This document shows, piece after piece, positions 34,545 to 42,451 of a stretch of DNA of 64,000 bases (position 1 is the stretch's first letter; the number at the start of each line of letters is the position of its first letter). The position numbers and the translations under genes are program-made. The stretch lies in contig JAUMVG010000001.1 in NCBI GenBank assembly GCA_030530315.1, positions 121,557 to 185,556 on the forward strand, in the 5' to 3' direction. The stretch is from Clostridia bacterium. GTDB taxonomy: Bacteria > Bacillota > Clostridia > Christensenellales > Aristaeellaceae. The notes under the pieces are model-generated. The model searched no databases and was not told where the DNA came from. It was given only the letters and a program-made list of their open reading frames with translations.

Positions 34545-34580
34545 TTTAATTCCTGATTTCTAATTTCTAATTCCTAATTT
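34545..34580. repeat. AT-rich heptamer tract before addA
   Basis: Repeated AATTTCTAATTCCTAATT-type units directly upstream of the addA ribosome binding site. They are the reverse complement type of the tract after pcrA (18887-18926) and match the tract after addA (38048-38090). Confidence 0.6.
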
Positions 34581-34594
34581 ACAGAGGTGTTTCC

Positions 34595-37500
34595 ATGCCC
34601 AAATGGACGGACGAACAGCTGCGCGCCATCGAGGCGCGGGGCAGCAGCATACTCCTCAGCGCGGCGGCGGGCTCCGGCAAGACCACCGTGCTGGTGGAGC
34701 GCGTGCTGCGGCTGGTGACCGAGGACGGCGCGGACGTGGACCGCATGCTGGTGGTCACCTTCACCCGCGCGGCGGCCTCGGACATGCGGGCGAAGCTGTC
34801 CCGCCGGCTGAACGAGCGGGCGGCGACGGGAGACGCCCGGTGCAGGGACCAGCTGCTGCGCCTCGAACGGGCCAGCATCTCCACCCTGCACGCCTTTTGC
34901 GCCGATTTCTTGCGCACCAATTTTGAAAGCGCCGGGGTTGACCCGGCCTTTCGCATATTGGACGACGCCGTGGTGGCTCGCCTGCGGGACGAAGCGATGA
35001 CCGCGGCCTTGGAGGAGGCCTATGCCGCCGGGAACGACGAACTGCTGGCGCTGGACTACGGCCGGGGCCCCGTCGGGGTGCGGGCCGCGGCGGAGGCGCT
35101 GTTCGACCGGATGCAGGAGCGCCCCGACCCCGAGGCGTGGCTGGAGCGGGCCGCGCGGGTGGACGAGGAGGCGCTGCAGGCGTGGCAGGATGAGCTGAAG
35201 GCCCAGGCGCGGCGGTCGATCCGGACCGCGCTGGTGCACCTGCGCCACGCGCTGGCGCTGCCGGGTTGTCCGCAAAGTTATGACGGGGCCATCCGAAAGG
35301 ACATGGCGACGCTGGGAGACATGCTGGCGCTGGAGGACTACGACCAGCTCTACCGCGCACTGGAAGAATACAAGCCCGCCCGGGCTGCCGGCGGCAGGAA
35401 GGGCGAGGGCTACGACGAGGAGGCCGCCGAGGCGGTGAAGCGCCTGCGGGACGCCGCGAAGAAGGCACTTGCCGGGGCGAAGCTCACCGAGCTGCCGCTG
35501 ACCGTCGCCCGGCAGGACGCCCGGGCGCTGGGCGGGCAGGTCGCCACGCTGTCGGCTATCGTCCTCAGGGCCATGGCGCTGTTCGAGGAGGGCAAGGCGG
35601 AGCAGTCTGGCCTGACCTACTCGGACCTGGAGCACCGGACCCTGCGTGCACTGTCCAGGCCGGAAACGGCCCGGGCCGTGCGGGAGCGCTACGACTACAT
35701 CTTCGTGGACGAATACCAGGATACCTCGGATCTGCAGGAAGCGCTGGTGCGCGCCATCTGCCGGCCGGACAACCTGTTCATGGTGGGCGACGTGAAGCAG
35801 TCCATCTACCGCTTCCGCCTGGCGGAGCCGAGGCTGTTCCTGGAGAAATACGCGGCCTATGCCCGGGGCGAGGGCGGGCTGCTGCTGCCGCTGACGAGGA
35901 ACTTCCGTTCCCGGCGGGGCATACTGGACTTCGTGAACCTGGTGTTTGAGCGGGTGATGACCGGCGGCGACGCGGAGATCACCTACGACGCGCTGGCCCG
36001 GCTGAACCCCGGCGACCCGGACGCGCCGCTCGCGGAGGCGCCGGACGTGACCCTGCGGCTGATCGACGCCGCCGAAGGCGGCGGAACGGAGGAGGCCGAC
36101 GAGGACGAGGAGAGCCCGTCCCAGCTGCAGGGCATGGAGCGGGAGGGCCTGCTCATCGCGCGGACCATCCGGAGCATGATGGCCGAAGACCCCACGCTGC
36201 GCTACCGGGACTTTGCCATACTGACCCGCAGCAAGGCGTCGGCCTTCGGAGCCATGATGCCGGTGATGCTGGCCCAGGGCATTCCCGCCTATGCCGACGG
36301 GCAGACGGGCTATTTCGAGTCCGTGGAGATCGCGTGGCTGCTGTCGATGCTGCGGCTGATCGACAACGGGCGGCTGGACGTGGAGCTGATCGCCATGCTG
36401 CGCTCGCCGGTGGCGGGGCTGGACGCCAACGCCCTGGCCCGCGTCCGGGCGGCCTATCGGGCCGTGCCCTTTGTGGACGCGGCGGCGGCTTACGCCCGGG
36501 ACGCGGACGACGATACCGCCCGGCGGCTGCAGGGGTTCTTCGAGCTGCTGGGCAGCTGGCGGCTGAAGCGCGGCAGCATTGCCCTGGGGCAGTTCGTGCG
36601 GATGGTGCTGGACGAGAGCGGCTTCTACGTCTATGCCGGGGCGCTGCCGGGCGGCGCGCAGCGGCAGGCGAACCTGGACCAGTTCGTGGTCAGCGCCTGC
36701 GGCTTCGACGACCAGTTTTCCGGCTCGCTGACCCGCTTTTTGCAGTACACCGAGCACCTGAAGCAGAAGGGCGACGGCGACGCGGCCCACCTGCTGGGCG
36801 AGAACGACGACGTGGTGCGGATGATGTCCGTGCACAAGAGCAAGGGCCTGGAGTTCCGGGTGGTGTTCGGGGCCCAGCTCTCCAAGGCCTACCGCATCGA
36901 AAAGACCAGCGCGCCGCTGGTGGCCCACCGGGACCTGGGCGTGGGCATGAGCTACGTGGACCCACAGCTGCGCACCCGTCGGGTGACGCTGCCCCAGGCG
37001 GCCATCATGGCCCGCCAGCGCCGGGAGGACGCCGCCGAGGAGATGCGGATCCTCTACGTGCTGCTGACCCGGGCCCAGGAAAAGCTGGTGCTGGTGGGCA
37101 CGGTGAAGGACGTGGAACGGTCGATGAAGCGCTGGCAGGCGCTGTGCGCCGCGCCGTTTGCCGCCTCCAGCCACCTGGACCTGATCATGGCGGCCCGCTG
37201 TGGCGCGGAGGCCGCGGGGGAGAACCTGCATTCCCGGCTGGAGATCATCCCGGAGGGGGAGATCCGGCCCGGGGAGGGCGAGGCGCAGCAGGCCGCGGGG
37301 GAGCTGTTCGACTGGATCATGGAAAAGCCCGAGGACTTCGAAAGCAAAGAACTGGAGCGGCAGATGACCTGGCAGTACCCCGACCCGCTGGCGTCCCACA
37401 AGCCGCTGAAGCTGACGGCCTCCGGCCTGCTGAGGGAGATCGAGGGCCCCGAGGAGGTGCCCGCGCTGGTGGAGCGCCCCGCCTTCCTCGCCGAGGACGC

Positions 37501-38044
37501 GAAGCGGATGACCGGCGCGGAGCGGGGCACGGCCTACCACCGGGCCATGCAGCTGATGGACCTGGAGGCGCTGAAGGGGCTCTCCGGCGCGGCGCTCATC
37601 CATAATGTGGAGGCGCAGCTGGACGGCTTTGCCAACCGTCGCCTGATGGAGGACGGCCAGCGACAGGTGGTGGAGGCCCGGCGGCTGGTGCGGTTTCTGG
37701 AGAGCGACGTGGGCCTGCGGCTGCGCGCTTCAGAGGAGGTGCGCCGGGAGTGGCCCTTCAACGTGATGCTGCGGGCCCGGGAGGCCCTGACGGCGGAGGA
37801 GGCCGGGCGCTTCGGTGACGAGCCGCTACTGGTGCAGGGCACCATCGACTGCTGCTTCGTCGAGGACGGCCAGTGGGTGCTGCTGGACTACAAGACCGAT
37901 CGCACCGACGACATGGACGCCCTCAGGGCACACTACCAGAAGCAGCTGAACGTCTATGCCCTGGCCCTGGAGCGGATCACCGGCATGCGGGTGAAGCAGC
38001 GCACGCTGTGCCTGCTGCACAGCGGGGGAACGCTGGAAGTGTAA
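34595..38044 (+). CDS. addA: ATP-dependent helicase/nuclease subunit AddA
   Basis: A 1149-residue helicase-nuclease for double-strand-break end resection and recombination. Helicase motifs: Q-motif WTDEQLRAIEARG, Walker A SAAAGSGKTTVLVE (about 21-34), TFTRAAASDMR, VDEYQDTSDLQ (about 371), GDVKQSIYRFR and SVHKSKGLEF (about 745). The C-terminal RecB-type nuclease domain reads RGTAYHRAMQ (about 973), a Cys/Asp segment QGTIDCCFVEDGQW and LLDYKTDRTDDM (about 1096). Length is near that of AddA (about 1200). The usual partner gene addB, normally just upstream, is not in the window: uppP lies there instead. GAGG precedes the ATG. Confidence 0.95.
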   Translation: MPKWTDEQLRAIEARGSSILLSAAAGSGKTTVLVERVLRLVTEDGADVDRMLVVTFTRAAASDMRAKLSRRLNERAATGDARCRDQLLRLERASISTLHAFCADFLRTNFESAGVDPAFRILDDAVVARLRDEAMTAALEEAYAAGNDELLALDYGRGPVGVRAAAEALFDRMQERPDPEAWLERAARVDEEALQAWQDELKAQARRSIRTALVHLRHALALPGCPQSYDGAIRKDMATLGDMLALEDYDQLYRALEEYKPARAAGGRKGEGYDEEAAEAVKRLRDAAKKALAGAKLTELPLTVARQDARALGGQVATLSAIVLRAMALFEEGKAEQSGLTYSDLEHRTLRALSRPETARAVRERYDYIFVDEYQDTSDLQEALVRAICRPDNLFMVGDVKQSIYRFRLAEPRLFLEKYAAYARGEGGLLLPLTRNFRSRRGILDFVNLVFERVMTGGDAEITYDALARLNPGDPDAPLAEAPDVTLRLIDAAEGGGTEEADEDEESPSQLQGMEREGLLIARTIRSMMAEDPTLRYRDFAILTRSKASAFGAMMPVMLAQGIPAYADGQTGYFESVEIAWLLSMLRLIDNGRLDVELIAMLRSPVAGLDANALARVRAAYRAVPFVDAAAAYARDADDDTARRLQGFFELLGSWRLKRGSIALGQFVRMVLDESGFYVYAGALPGGAQRQANLDQFVVSACGFDDQFSGSLTRFLQYTEHLKQKGDGDAAHLLGENDDVVRMMSVHKSKGLEFRVVFGAQLSKAYRIEKTSAPLVAHRDLGVGMSYVDPQLRTRRVTLPQAAIMARQRREDAAEEMRILYVLLTRAQEKLVLVGTVKDVERSMKRWQALCAAPFAASSHLDLIMAARCGAEAAGENLHSRLEIIPEGEIRPGEGEAQQAAGELFDWIMEKPEDFESKELERQMTWQYPDPLASHKPLKLTASGLLREIEGPEEVPALVERPAFLAEDAKRMTGAERGTAYHRAMQLMDLEALKGLSGAALIHNVEAQLDGFANRRLMEDGQRQVVEARRLVRFLESDVGLRLRASEEVRREWPFNVMLRAREALTAEEAGRFGDEPLLVQGTIDCCFVEDGQWVLLDYKTDRTDDMDALRAHYQKQLNVYALALERITGMRVKQRTLCLLHSGGTLEV

Positions 38045-38047
38045 AAG

Positions 38048-38090
38048 AATTGGGAATTGGGAATTAGGAATTGGAATTAATTGAGAACTG
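38048..38090. repeat. AT-rich heptamer tract after addA
   Basis: GAATTGGGAATTGGGAATTAGGAATTG-type repeats (shown in shortened form: units AATTGGG, AATTAGG) immediately after the addA stop, like those at 18887-18926 and 34545-34580. Confidence 0.55.
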
Positions 38091-38130
38091 GGACATCGAG
38101 CGCCCGGAAAACAGCCCGGTGGGCTGGAGG

Positions 38131-38196
38131 CGACAAGCTTCAGCTTGTCGGTTTTGCCAGGGGCAAAACTGTCGACGGCTCAAATCGTAATTTGAG
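38131..38196. repeat. Three tandem hairpins after addA
   Basis: Three small hairpins sit side by side in the 38045-38524 gap: CGACAAGCT/AGCTTGTCG (38131-38150), GTTTTGCC/GGCAAAAC (38151-38169) and CTCAAAT/ATTTGAG (38179-38196). The arrangement resembles the hairpin array at 9862-10194. One of them may end addA transcription, though no T-run follows. Confidence 0.6.
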
Positions 38197-38288
38197 ACGC
38201 GGCACCTTTTCAGCAAGATGGGGCCGGTAGGCCCGAAGAATTGAGAATTAATTCGGAAGCGACGTTTTTTAAGATTGACTGACAGTGC

Positions 38289-38318
38289 TTGATTCTTAAA
38301 ATTCTCAGGTGCTATAAT
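38289..38318 (+). promoter_or_regulatory. Promoter upstream of the MATE gene
   Basis: TTGATT (38289-38294), 18-base spacer, extended -10 TGC TATAAT (38310-38318). The predicted start near 38325 lies only about 14 bases before a terminator hairpin. Confidence 0.75.
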
Positions 38319-38338
38319 GGCGGCACCGTGTGGCGATG

Positions 38339-38375
38339 AGCGCGTTAATCCAGGATATGGATTTGCGCGCTTTTT
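38339..38375 (+). terminator. Early intrinsic terminator in the MATE leader
   Basis: Stem AGCGCG..AATCC (38339-38351) with GGATT..CGCGCT (38359-38371), loop AGGATAT, followed by TTTTT. It would end transcripts from the promoter at 38289-38318 after about 50 bases, so it is either an attenuator or the end of a small RNA. Confidence 0.7.
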
Positions 38376-38453
38376 GATTGGAAGTGTACACGATTAGGGT
38401 GTGTTTTCACGTCGGTGGGTTCGGGAGGGACATGCCGGTAATCGCTGCACACA

Positions 38454-38515
38454 GGGAACAGTGCGTTCCCGCATGGCGGACGGGTGATGCCGCAAGCCGA
38501 TTTCAAAATCGGAGG
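38454..38515 (+). promoter_or_regulatory. Structured 5' leader that masks the MATE ribosome binding site
   Basis: Two hairpins lie between the early terminator and the MATE ATG: GGGAAC/GTTCCC (38454-38470) and CCGATT/AATCGG (38497-38512). The 3' arm of the second overlaps GGAGG (38511-38515), the MATE ribosome binding site. A translational switch is likely. I could not match the region to a known riboswitch class. Confidence 0.5.
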
Positions 38516-38524
38516 AAATCAGAC

Positions 38525-39949
38525 ATGGAACAGAAATCCAACGCCTTTCTGGAGACGGAAAAGGTCGGCAGGCTGATGCGCAAATATGCCATCCCCTGCA
38601 TCATTTCGCTGCTGGTGGCGGCGCTGTACAACATCGTGGACCAGATCTTCATCGCCAACGCCAGCTACCTCGGCTCCTACGGCAACGCGGCGAACACGGT
38701 GGTGTTCCCGCTGACGGTGGTGGCGCTGGCCATCGCGGTGATGATCGGCGACGGCTGCTGCGCCTTCGTGAGCATCAGCCTCGGCGCGAACCGGCCCGAG
38801 GATGCCCACAAGAGCATCGGCAGCGCGGTGATCCTGTGCGTGGCGGCGAGCCTGGCGCTGACCGCCGTGTACCTGCTGGGCATGGACGGCATACTGACGC
38901 TGTTCGGCGGCCGGGTGAACGCGGAGACCTTCCGCCACGCCCGGGAGTATTTCTTCTGGATCGCCCTGGGCGTGCCCTTCTACATGTTCGGCCAGGCCGT
39001 GAATCCCATCATCCGCTCGGACGGCAGTCCGCGCTTCGCCATGGTGACCACGGTGCTGGGCGCGGTGGTGAACGTCATCCTGGACCCGCTGTTCATCTTT
39101 GGCTTCAAGTGGGGCATGATGGGCGCCGCGGTGGCCACGGTGCTGGGCCAGGTGCTGACCGCCGCGCTGGCGGTGTGGTACCTGTGCCACATGAAGGCCG
39201 TGAAGCTGAGCCGGGACAGCTTTCGTGTCCACGGCAGGCTGGTGAAGAGGTACATTCCCCTGGGCGCGTGCAGCTTCCTGGCGCAGATCTCCCTGGTGGC
39301 CGCGATGGCCGCCATCAACAACATGCTCCAGAGGTACGGCGCGCTGGACGCGGTCTTCGGCCAGCCGCAGTACGCCCAGATCCCCATGGCGGTGGTGGGC
39401 ATCGTGATGAAGTTCTTCCAGATCGTCATCTCCATCTCCATCGGCATCGCGGCGGGCTGCATCCCCATCGTGGGCTACAACATCGGCGCGAAGCGCCACG
39501 ACCGCGCCAGGGAGCTGTTTGACCGGCTGCTGGCGACGGAGGCCGCGGTGGGCCTCGCGGCGCTTGTGATCGTGGAAGTGATGCCGCGCCAGCTGATCGC
39601 GGTGTTCGGCGCGGCCAACGAGAGCGCCTACTATACCAGCTTTGCCGTGCGCTCCTTCCGGATTTACCTGTGCATGATGCCGCTGGCGACGGTGAACAAG
39701 GGCACCTTCATCTATCTGCAGGCCATGGGCAAGGCGCTGGAGAGCACGGTGCTGTCGATGGTCCGCGAGGTGGTGTTCGGCGTGGGCTTCGCGCTGCTGC
39801 TGCCCCGGTTCTTTGGGCTGGACGGCGTGCTGTACTCCATGCCGGTGTCCGACGTGCTGACCTTTGTCATCTCCGTGGCGCTGATCCTGGCTACCCGCCG
39901 GAGCCTGGACGCGACCATGGTCGCGGAGGGGCGCGCCGTGACGGCGTGA
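38525..39949 (+). CDS. MATE family efflux transporter
   Basis: A 474-residue multidrug and toxic compound extrusion protein with about twelve hydrophobic segments, exporting small molecules in exchange for Na+ or H+. Typical MATE features: YAIPCIISLLVAALYNIVDQ (about residue 20), ADGCC-like IGDGCCAFVSISLGANRPED (about 75), VNPIIRSDGSPRFAMV (about 159) and the mirrored VVGIVMKFFQIVISISIGIA with CIPIVGYNIGAKRHDRA (about 315). The NIGAKR motif is the second-half counterpart of SLGANR. ATG 38525 has GGAGG 9 bases upstream inside a hairpin. Substrate unknown; the regulated leader may report it. A terminator at 39994-40031 follows. Confidence 0.92.
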   Translation: MEQKSNAFLETEKVGRLMRKYAIPCIISLLVAALYNIVDQIFIANASYLGSYGNAANTVVFPLTVVALAIAVMIGDGCCAFVSISLGANRPEDAHKSIGSAVILCVAASLALTAVYLLGMDGILTLFGGRVNAETFRHAREYFFWIALGVPFYMFGQAVNPIIRSDGSPRFAMVTTVLGAVVNVILDPLFIFGFKWGMMGAAVATVLGQVLTAALAVWYLCHMKAVKLSRDSFRVHGRLVKRYIPLGACSFLAQISLVAAMAAINNMLQRYGALDAVFGQPQYAQIPMAVVGIVMKFFQIVISISIGIAAGCIPIVGYNIGAKRHDRARELFDRLLATEAAVGLAALVIVEVMPRQLIAVFGAANESAYYTSFAVRSFRIYLCMMPLATVNKGTFIYLQAMGKALESTVLSMVREVVFGVGFALLLPRFFGLDGVLYSMPVSDVLTFVISVALILATRRSLDATMVAEGRAVTA

Positions 39950-39993
39950 AGGCACATATTAAAGGCGCTGCAAAAGGCAGCACCGCATAAAAT

Positions 39994-40031
39994 AACAGAG
40001 GCAGCACGTTGTGAACTGCCTCTGTTGTTTT
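39994..40031. terminator. Bidirectional terminator between MATE and phosphoribosyltransferase genes
   Basis: Stem AACAGAGGCAG (39994-40004) / CTGCCTCTGTT (40016-40026), perfect over 11 bp, with a T-rich tail on both strands. It serves two convergent genes. Confidence 0.88.
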
Positions 40032-40073
40032 ATGCTATTCAGAAAAGCCCTGTATCGCCTGACCGGGCCGCGA

Positions 40074-40637
40074 TCAGCCCAGGGGATGGCCCTCGCTGTC
40101 GAACAGGGGCAGCTTCTCCAGGTAGATCAGGTCGTCGCGTTCGGTGGCGTCGCCCTCGGCCAGGATGGCCATGCGGCCCACGATGCTGCCGCCGGCGCGA
40201 TTGACCAACTCCTCCAGGGCGTGCAGGGATTCGCCGGTGGAGATGACGTCGTCCACGATCACCACGCGCTTGCCGTTCATGTAGGCGGCGTCGTTGCCGT
40301 CCAGGCAGAGGGTCTGCTGGTGGTCGGTGGTGATGGAGCGCACCTGCACCGTCAGCACGTCGCGCATGTACAGCTTGGGGGACTTCCGGGCCAGCACGTA
40401 GCGCTCGTTGCCGCTCATGCGGGCCATCTCGCAGATCAGGGGAATGCCCTTGCTCTCGGCGGTGATCAGCACGTCGTGCTCGGGGCAGCGCTCCAGCAGC
40501 TCCCTGGCGCAGGCCGTGGTCAGCTCCGGGTCGCCGAATATGACGAAGGCGCCGATCATCAGCTTGTCGCTGATGGGGCAGAGGGGCAGCTCGCGGTCCA
40601 GGCCCGCGATGTTCATCCTGTAGACCATATCGCTCAT
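40074..40637 (-). CDS. Purine-type phosphoribosyltransferase
   Basis: A 187-residue type I phosphoribosyltransferase. The PRPP-binding signature is VVIVDDVISTGESLHAL (about 126-142), with the flexible hood region ITAESKGIPLICEMARM (about 58) and the dipeptide loop RKSPKLYM. The sequence resembles adenine or xanthine phosphoribosyltransferases more than hypoxanthine enzymes, but a PurR-like regulator without a DNA-binding part is also conceivable. It would salvage a base to its nucleotide using PRPP. GAGGTG precedes ATG 40637. It is single, transcribed from the promoter at 40678-40707, and ends at the shared terminator. Confidence 0.85.
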   Translation of the reverse strand: MSDMVYRMNIAGLDRELPLCPISDKLMIGAFVIFGDPELTTACARELLERCPEHDVLITAESKGIPLICEMARMSGNERYVLARKSPKLYMRDVLTVQVRSITTDHQQTLCLDGNDAAYMNGKRVVIVDDVISTGESLHALEELVNRAGGSIVGRMAILAEGDATERDDLIYLEKLPLFDSEGHPLG

Positions 40638-40677
40638 CTGTATGACACCTCGAATAATCGTATTCTCACCACCAGCT

Positions 40678-40707
40678 ATTGTATCAGCCCGGGGCGGCGT
40701 TTGTCAA
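40678..40707 (-). promoter_or_regulatory. Sigma-A promoter for the phosphoribosyltransferase gene
   Basis: On the minus strand perfect TTGACA (40702-40707), 18-base spacer, TACAAT (40678-40683). Confidence 0.85.
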
Positions 40708-40780
40708 TCGCGGGGAGCGAAAATGTGCGCGGCGAAGGGAAATCCCCAGGCGAAGGCGGCAGAAAAGTGCGCTGGGAGTG

Positions 40781-40810
40781 TTGCATTCCTGAGAGCGTGT
40801 ATGTTATAAT
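40781..40810 (+). promoter_or_regulatory. Promoter for the [FeFe] hydrogenase gene
   Basis: TTGCAT (40781-40786), 18-base spacer, perfect TATAAT (40805-40810) with an extended TG at 40802. The hydrogenase ATG is 36 bases downstream. Confidence 0.8.
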
Positions 40811-40845
40811 TTTTACAGTAATGAATTGTTCCGGGAGGAAAAGAT

Positions 40846-42285
40846 ATGCCTAAATTTGATACCGATGTCCAGGAACTGAAATATAAGGTTCTGAAGGAGG
40901 TCGCCAGGCTCGCGATCAATGACGAGCTGACACCGGAGAATACCCTCGGCATCGCCGAGACGATCATCCCCGACGGCTCCAAGCCCACGATGCGCTGCTG
41001 CATCTACAAGGAGCGCGCCATCATCAACCAGCGGGTGAAGCTGGCCCTGGGCGGCAACCCCCGCAACCCCAACGTGGTGGAGGTGCTTCCCATCGCCTGC
41101 GACGAGTGTCCCGTGGACGGCATTACCGTCACCCAGGCCTGCCGCGGCTGCATCGCCCACAACTGCATGAACGCATGCCCGAAGAACGCCATCACCATCG
41201 TCAACCGCCACGCCACCATCGACAAGACGAAGTGCGTGGAGTGCGGGCGCTGCGCGGCGGCCTGCTCCTACGGCGCGATCCTGAAGCTGGAGCGCCCCTG
41301 CATCAAGGCCTGCAAGATGAAGGCCATCAGCATCGACCCCGACACCCAGAAGGCGGCCATCACGCTGAACAAGTGCGTGTCCTGCGGCGCGTGCGTGTAC
41401 CAGTGCCCCTTCGGCGCGATTTCCGACAAGTCCTTCCTGACCAAGGCCATCTCCATCATTCGCGGCTCCTTTGGCAACAAGGTGTACCACACCTACGCCG
41501 TGGTGGCGCCCTCCATCGGCGCGCAGTACGCCGACATCAGCACCGACCAGGTGTATGAGGCCATCCTGAAGCTGGGCTTCTACCGGGTGGAGGAGGCCGC
41601 CTGGGGCGCGGACGCCGTGGCCTACCACGAGGCGAAGGAGCTGGTGGAGGAGGGCTTCCTCACGTCCTCCTGCTGCCCGGCCTTCGTGAGCCTGGTGGAG
41701 AAGAACTATCCCTCGCTGGCCGGGAACGTGTCCCACAACCCCTCGCCGATGGCGATGATGGCGCTGCAGATCCGCAAGAAGGACCCCACCGCCGAGATCG
41801 TGTTCATCGGGCCCTGCATCGCCAAGAAGTACGAGACCCTGTACACCCGCACCAAGAGCGCCGTGAGCTGCTCCATCACCTTCGAGGAGATGCAGGCCTG
41901 GATCGACGCCGCCGGCATCGACCTGAAGTCGCTGAAGGGCGTGCAGCTGACCAACTCCTCCTCCTTCGGCCGCGGCTTCGCCCGCTGCGGCGGCCTGGCC
42001 GACGCCGTGGCCGAGGCCATCAAGGAGATGGACGGCGCGGAGGGCTTCCAGCTCCAGGCGGTGTCCTGCAACGGCCTGGCGGAGTGCAACGCCGCGCTGC
42101 TCAGAAAGAGCAAGGGCGTGCTTCAGGAGAACTTCATCGAGGGCATGGCCTGCGACGGCGGCTGCATCGGCGGCCCCGCCTGCCTGAGCCACAGCGCCAA
42201 GAACCGCATGCAGTTCACCAAGTACGAAAAGCAGGAAAAGGAGCGCACCATCACCTCTGCGCTGGGCGAGTTCGACAAAAAATAA
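40846..42285 (+). CDS. Monomeric [FeFe] hydrogenase, group B-like
   Basis: A 479-residue cytosolic iron-only hydrogenase that would reduce protons or oxidise hydrogen with ferredoxin. The N-terminal half has a cluster with CDECPVDG and CRGCIAHNCMNACP (about 85-110), then two 4Fe-4S binding sets, CVECGRCAAACS (about 131) and CVSCGACVYQCP (about 184). The H-cluster motifs are the group B variants: TSSCCPAFV (about 269), IGPCIAKKYE (about 323) and MACDGGCIGGPA (about 436). The usual MPCxxKKxE and FMACPGGCxxGGG forms are thus replaced. GGGAGG precedes ATG 40846. No maturase (hydE, F, G) or electron-bifurcation partner adjoins it. A strong terminator follows at 42312. Confidence 0.92.
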   Translation: MPKFDTDVQELKYKVLKEVARLAINDELTPENTLGIAETIIPDGSKPTMRCCIYKERAIINQRVKLALGGNPRNPNVVEVLPIACDECPVDGITVTQACRGCIAHNCMNACPKNAITIVNRHATIDKTKCVECGRCAAACSYGAILKLERPCIKACKMKAISIDPDTQKAAITLNKCVSCGACVYQCPFGAISDKSFLTKAISIIRGSFGNKVYHTYAVVAPSIGAQYADISTDQVYEAILKLGFYRVEEAAWGADAVAYHEAKELVEEGFLTSSCCPAFVSLVEKNYPSLAGNVSHNPSPMAMMALQIRKKDPTAEIVFIGPCIAKKYETLYTRTKSAVSCSITFEEMQAWIDAAGIDLKSLKGVQLTNSSSFGRGFARCGGLADAVAEAIKEMDGAEGFQLQAVSCNGLAECNAALLRKSKGVLQENFIEGMACDGGCIGGPACLSHSAKNRMQFTKYEKQEKERTITSALGEFDKK

Positions 42286-42287
42286 AG

Positions 42288-42354
42288 CAACCGATGTCAT
42301 CGGTTGCCTGGGATCGGGGTCGCGCCGTAAAACGGCGCGGCCCCGATCTGTATT
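42288..42354 (+). terminator. Terminator region after the hydrogenase gene
   Basis: A short perfect palindrome (CAACCGATG-t-CATCGGTTG, 42288-42306) is followed by a strong stem, GATCGGGG..CGCGCCGT (42312-42328) paired with ACGGCGCG..CCCCGATC (42332-42348), and TGTATTTT. The second is a classical terminator. Confidence 0.85.
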
Positions 42355-42451
42355 TTGGCGGCTGCACGCGGGGAAGGCGTCGCCCCGCGAAGCGCATTTT
42401 CCACTATATAAAGATGACGAGGTATGGCCTCATCGGGCCGGAGCCTGTGCG

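Noticed and set aside
34574-37603. Open frame of 1009 codons opposite addA
   Set aside because: Shadow frame with repetitive Arg/Gly/His/Val/Leu composition. The AddA frame is intact throughout.
38454-38515. Known riboswitch class (cobalamin, SAM, TPP, guanidine, c-di-GMP) in the MATE leader
   Set aside because: None of the conserved blocks that define these classes could be found by eye. It is left as a structured leader of unknown type.
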